NCBI GenBank assembly: GCA_023846275.1
Contig: JAIUJO010000299.1
Span: forward strand, 391,001 to 455,000
Origin: Vanilla planifolia
Taxonomy: Eukaryota; Streptophyta; Magnoliopsida; Asparagales; Orchidaceae
DNA: 64,000 nt
Direction of reading: 5' to 3'
Made by a program: the position numbers and the translations under genes. The notes under the pieces were generated by a model, which searched no databases, was not told the DNA's origin, and saw nothing but the letters and a program-made list of their open reading frames with translations. This document shows, piece by piece, positions 61,321-64,000 of the stretch (position 1 is the first letter of the stretch; every line of letters starts with the position of its first letter).

Positions 61321-63239
61321 AAATTTAGAGCACGCAGTGTGCTTCCTATCTTATCTTGGATCTTGGAGAATCATTTTATAATTACATGAGTCATGCTCAA
61401 CAACCTCGATTTGTTAGGTGCCATACCTTTTAGCCATTTTAATGGTTTGTCAATTGGTGTAAGTCACAACAGATCAATTGTATTACTATGTTATTTTTCA
61501 AGATCTTGTTGGTTGACATGCCATGTGTGTGTTAGCCAAGTCCTTCATGCATAATTTGTCCATTATGCTTTTTTTAAAATCTTTGAATCTATTTGAGGTA
61601 ATGGGATTAGATTTGATTTAGACTACTTTTGCGTAAGAGTTACTTTTTGGTGGTGCTTTTTATGGCTTGGCTACCTCTTGGTGTTGTCAATTATTATTTG
61701 TAGGGCTTTGTCAACTAACAAAAGCATTTTAAGGTGGAAGTTCATAGGTTCCTTCTTTTCTATTGGATTTGTGCATTATCATTCAATTATCTTGTTGATG
61801 CCACACTTCTTATGTCTTTGAACTTTTGTTGTTTTGTGATGTAGTTTAACGATTGTCCCTTCTCCAGTGTCATCACAGTCATTGAAACCATGCATTTTTA
61901 TCTTCATTCTCTACCAAGGAGGGTTGTCATTGAAGAGTCTTATTATTGATGGCAATGATTCAAAACTTGATGAATGACATCAAAACATGAAAGCATTAAT
62001 TATTCCTTCGTGAAGTGTCACCAAACATGCCAAACATGTCAAATATGACATGAGGTGCTGCCTAGTGCATTATCTTTGTGTTTCAACCTGGTTGATCTTA
62101 TTAAAATTCATCTGCTTATCTGAAAGATTAATCCATGCATGTGTAACTATAAACAATTTTAAACTGTGAAATAGTGAATGACTCATTAAAATAGTAGTAG
62201 ATTTTATGAAGACAGATGCTAATTTTAAAACCATGTTATTTTAGAGCTAATACATGCATCGAATCCTAACTTTTTGAAGTGATGCATTTATTAAGTAGAA
62301 GGTTGATGTGGGCTTTAACATCAGTCCTTAACTTTTCATGATAAGTTATCATATCACACAACATCTGTGTATGTGATGCATCATTCAAATTTCCAGCATA
62401 TCAACTTTTGATGGTAATATAGGGGCCTACCATTGTGGTAATGGTTGACAGAGAATTAGTGTTTGATTCTGAAGTGATAGCTTGAGACATGGCCACCACA
62501 TCCAAGGAAGGCAGCAAGCGAGCAAATTTTCCAATCTTGCATGGTGAGGTGTTGATAATAGACAATAATATAGGCTCCATAAGTCTAGTAATTTGAAAAA
62601 GTATAATCTAAATGACCTAATAGAGATCCTTTGGAGGGAAATTTTAGTTTTAGTAGCCACAATAATCTTAGCTCCAATAGCCTATGTTTATGTTCTAGTT
62701 AAAAAGCTCGTAGTGATACCATTGTTTGGGATGATAAATCTAACATTTTGTGTACACTGTCCGTCCTAATCTTTTTGTCAATGATGTAGTTTGGCTTTAT
62801 CTAGCTTGGTAATGTAGAAATTATATTGCTTAAGGCAAGTGCATGCTTTGCATACATTATCATGGTATAACATCGTTTGATTTTGATCCTTTTATGATAG
62901 CCTTTGAGATTGAAGTAAAGATTAAAAGGGATATTCATGGACACACATCTCTCCTAGTTAGATTTAAAATTCATGAATTTATGAAAAAAAAATCATTGCA
63001 AAAGAATTTGCTAATGTTGTTTTAATTAATAAAGAATGAAAGTTAGCAGCTTGAAGATGATTAGATTCCACTGTAGTCTTAACAATAAATGATGCTAACA
63101 AGGGATTGGTGGATGTCACTATTTGGACTCCATTAGCACTGTGAAATCAAAGTCATTAAATTCCTTGGTAAAGTAATTGCCAAAGTCTACAACATGCTAT
63201 CTTTAGCAAAGTTCGTATATTAAATATTTGAAAACACAA
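61321..63239. other. Unclassified DNA, no gene supported
   Basis: Several short open frames occur (plus strand 62,843-63,025; minus strand 62,660-62,427), but none has a recognisable domain. This lies downstream (3') of the minus-strand LINE fragment and may contain its old 3' end, but no poly-A-derived tract was identified. Confidence 0.4.
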
Positions 63240-64000
63240 AAATTGAAGTGATTTGGTAGAGGCATTAGCATGTCTCAAATAAAATCATATAGAAATGCAT
63301 GGTGAGAAACTTAGTCTTTAAAATTATTGCCTTCACACTTTTTTGAAGTGATTTAATAATTATTAGTTGTTGTCGAAAAAGTAATTGATTAACTAAAATA
63401 ATTAAAATAATGTAATTTGATTCAATCACTATTCCTTGAATATTAAGACTTAGGGTTTTAAAAATTTCCATTGCTTTTAGAATAGCAACAATGTCCACAG
63501 TAGTTGTTGGATATGAAACCAAAGTTTTTCTAAGAATAGTAATAGACCTACCTATGTCATCCTATCTAACAATACTAAATCTAACATTTATTTCATCATG
63601 CATAACTACATCACGTTTAAATTTAATCCAACCTATTGGAGGAGTCTAATAGGAGATAACAAACTAGTCAAAACCACTAGATCTCGCATTGGACATGATC
63701 GAAGAGTTGTAAAAAGTAGCAACTACAATGCAATTTCTCCTTTGATGTGCAACTAAATTGAGTACCTTTTTGCTTGCACTCACAAATTCTTGTTATTCCA
63801 AAGGTACAATAAAGATAAAGCAGTACAATTGACTACATGAGAAGTCACAGCCTATTGCACATTAATAGACATCCAATTAAGGAACTAAATAATAAAAGTC
63901 ATATCCCAATACTTAATCTCACCAAGCATAAATTAGCCATTTACGAAGCTACTAAACCAGAGCTCTTTAATGATATACCACCCTTAAAAATAATATTTCA
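63240..64000 (-). pseudogene. Old LINE RNase H fragment running off the window
   Basis: Minus-strand translation reads GWIKFKRDVVMHDE near 63,640-63,590 (RNase H: GWIKLN.DGA), then AILKAMEIFKTLSLNIQ and GIVIES near 63,492-63,418 (AE..AIL.AL.IA..L.....I.IESDS), and LRHANAS near 63,277-63,250 (.REAN..AD.LA). An 85-codon stretch is open at 63,522-63,265. The first catalytic Asp is present, but the DGA context is replaced (DVV), and the later Asp is changed (ESNY for ESDS). Sequence right of 63,645 may be the zf-RVT region but is too decayed to confirm. It is much older than the LINE piece at 28.6-29.6 kb. Confidence 0.7.

Overview
This window looks like nuclear intergenic DNA from a seed plant with a large, repeat-rich genome. 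The evidence is strong A+T richness, several Ty3/gypsy and Ty1/copia LTR retrotransposons with initiator-Met-tRNA-type primer sites, and plant-type LINE RNase H domains. Nearly every element is riddled with stops and frameshifts, and ancient elements lie nested in or beside one another. That fits a genome that removes repeats slowly (gymnosperm-like, or a giant-genome angiosperm), but the species cannot be named from sequence alone. I found no intact host gene, tRNA or rRNA. The longest open frames (about 60-120 codons) fall inside LTRs, satellite DNA or random A+T-rich DNA, and I do not support them as genes.

Layout. 1-3.7 kb: A+T-rich DNA with nothing recognised. 3.7-9.4 kb: a decayed minus-strand gypsy element (primer site near 9.39 kb, then a possible gag, RT and integrase reading leftwards to 5.65 kb), plus a second copy of its leader region at 3.7-4.1 kb. 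About 10.5-20.4 kb: a plus-strand gypsy element (gag, zinc knuckle, RT, RNase H, integrase, GPY/chromo-like tail). Its RT is interrupted at 11,843/17,733 by a nested minus-strand gypsy element that has two LTRs of about 1.5 kb, a primer site, gag and protease, but no recognisable RT or integrase. 20.4-22.75 kb: nothing recognised.

22.75-53.7 kb, almost half the window: one very large, highly diverged tandem array with a monomer of about 415 bp. It is split into two oppositely oriented arms, about 5.8 kb and 24.1 kb. The switch in orientation coincides with a roughly 1 kb, GC-richer, minus-strand LINE 3' fragment (28.6-29.57 kb). This array is the most unusual structure here and I do not recognise the monomer.

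53.7-55.1 kb: unclassified DNA with an AT microsatellite. 55.15-58.0 kb: a decayed minus-strand copia element (pre-integrase, integrase, RT and RNase H all readable). 58.0-60.1 kb: probably its degraded gag/leader, plus an isolated GC-richer patch near 59.4-59.9 kb. 60.1-61.3 kb: GC-richer DNA containing degenerate direct repeats. 63.24-64 kb: an old minus-strand LINE RNase H fragment running off the window edge.

None of the elements appears able to move. What the window records is the order of events: gypsy insertion, nested gypsy insertion, satellite amplification and inversion, and a LINE fragment at the inversion point.
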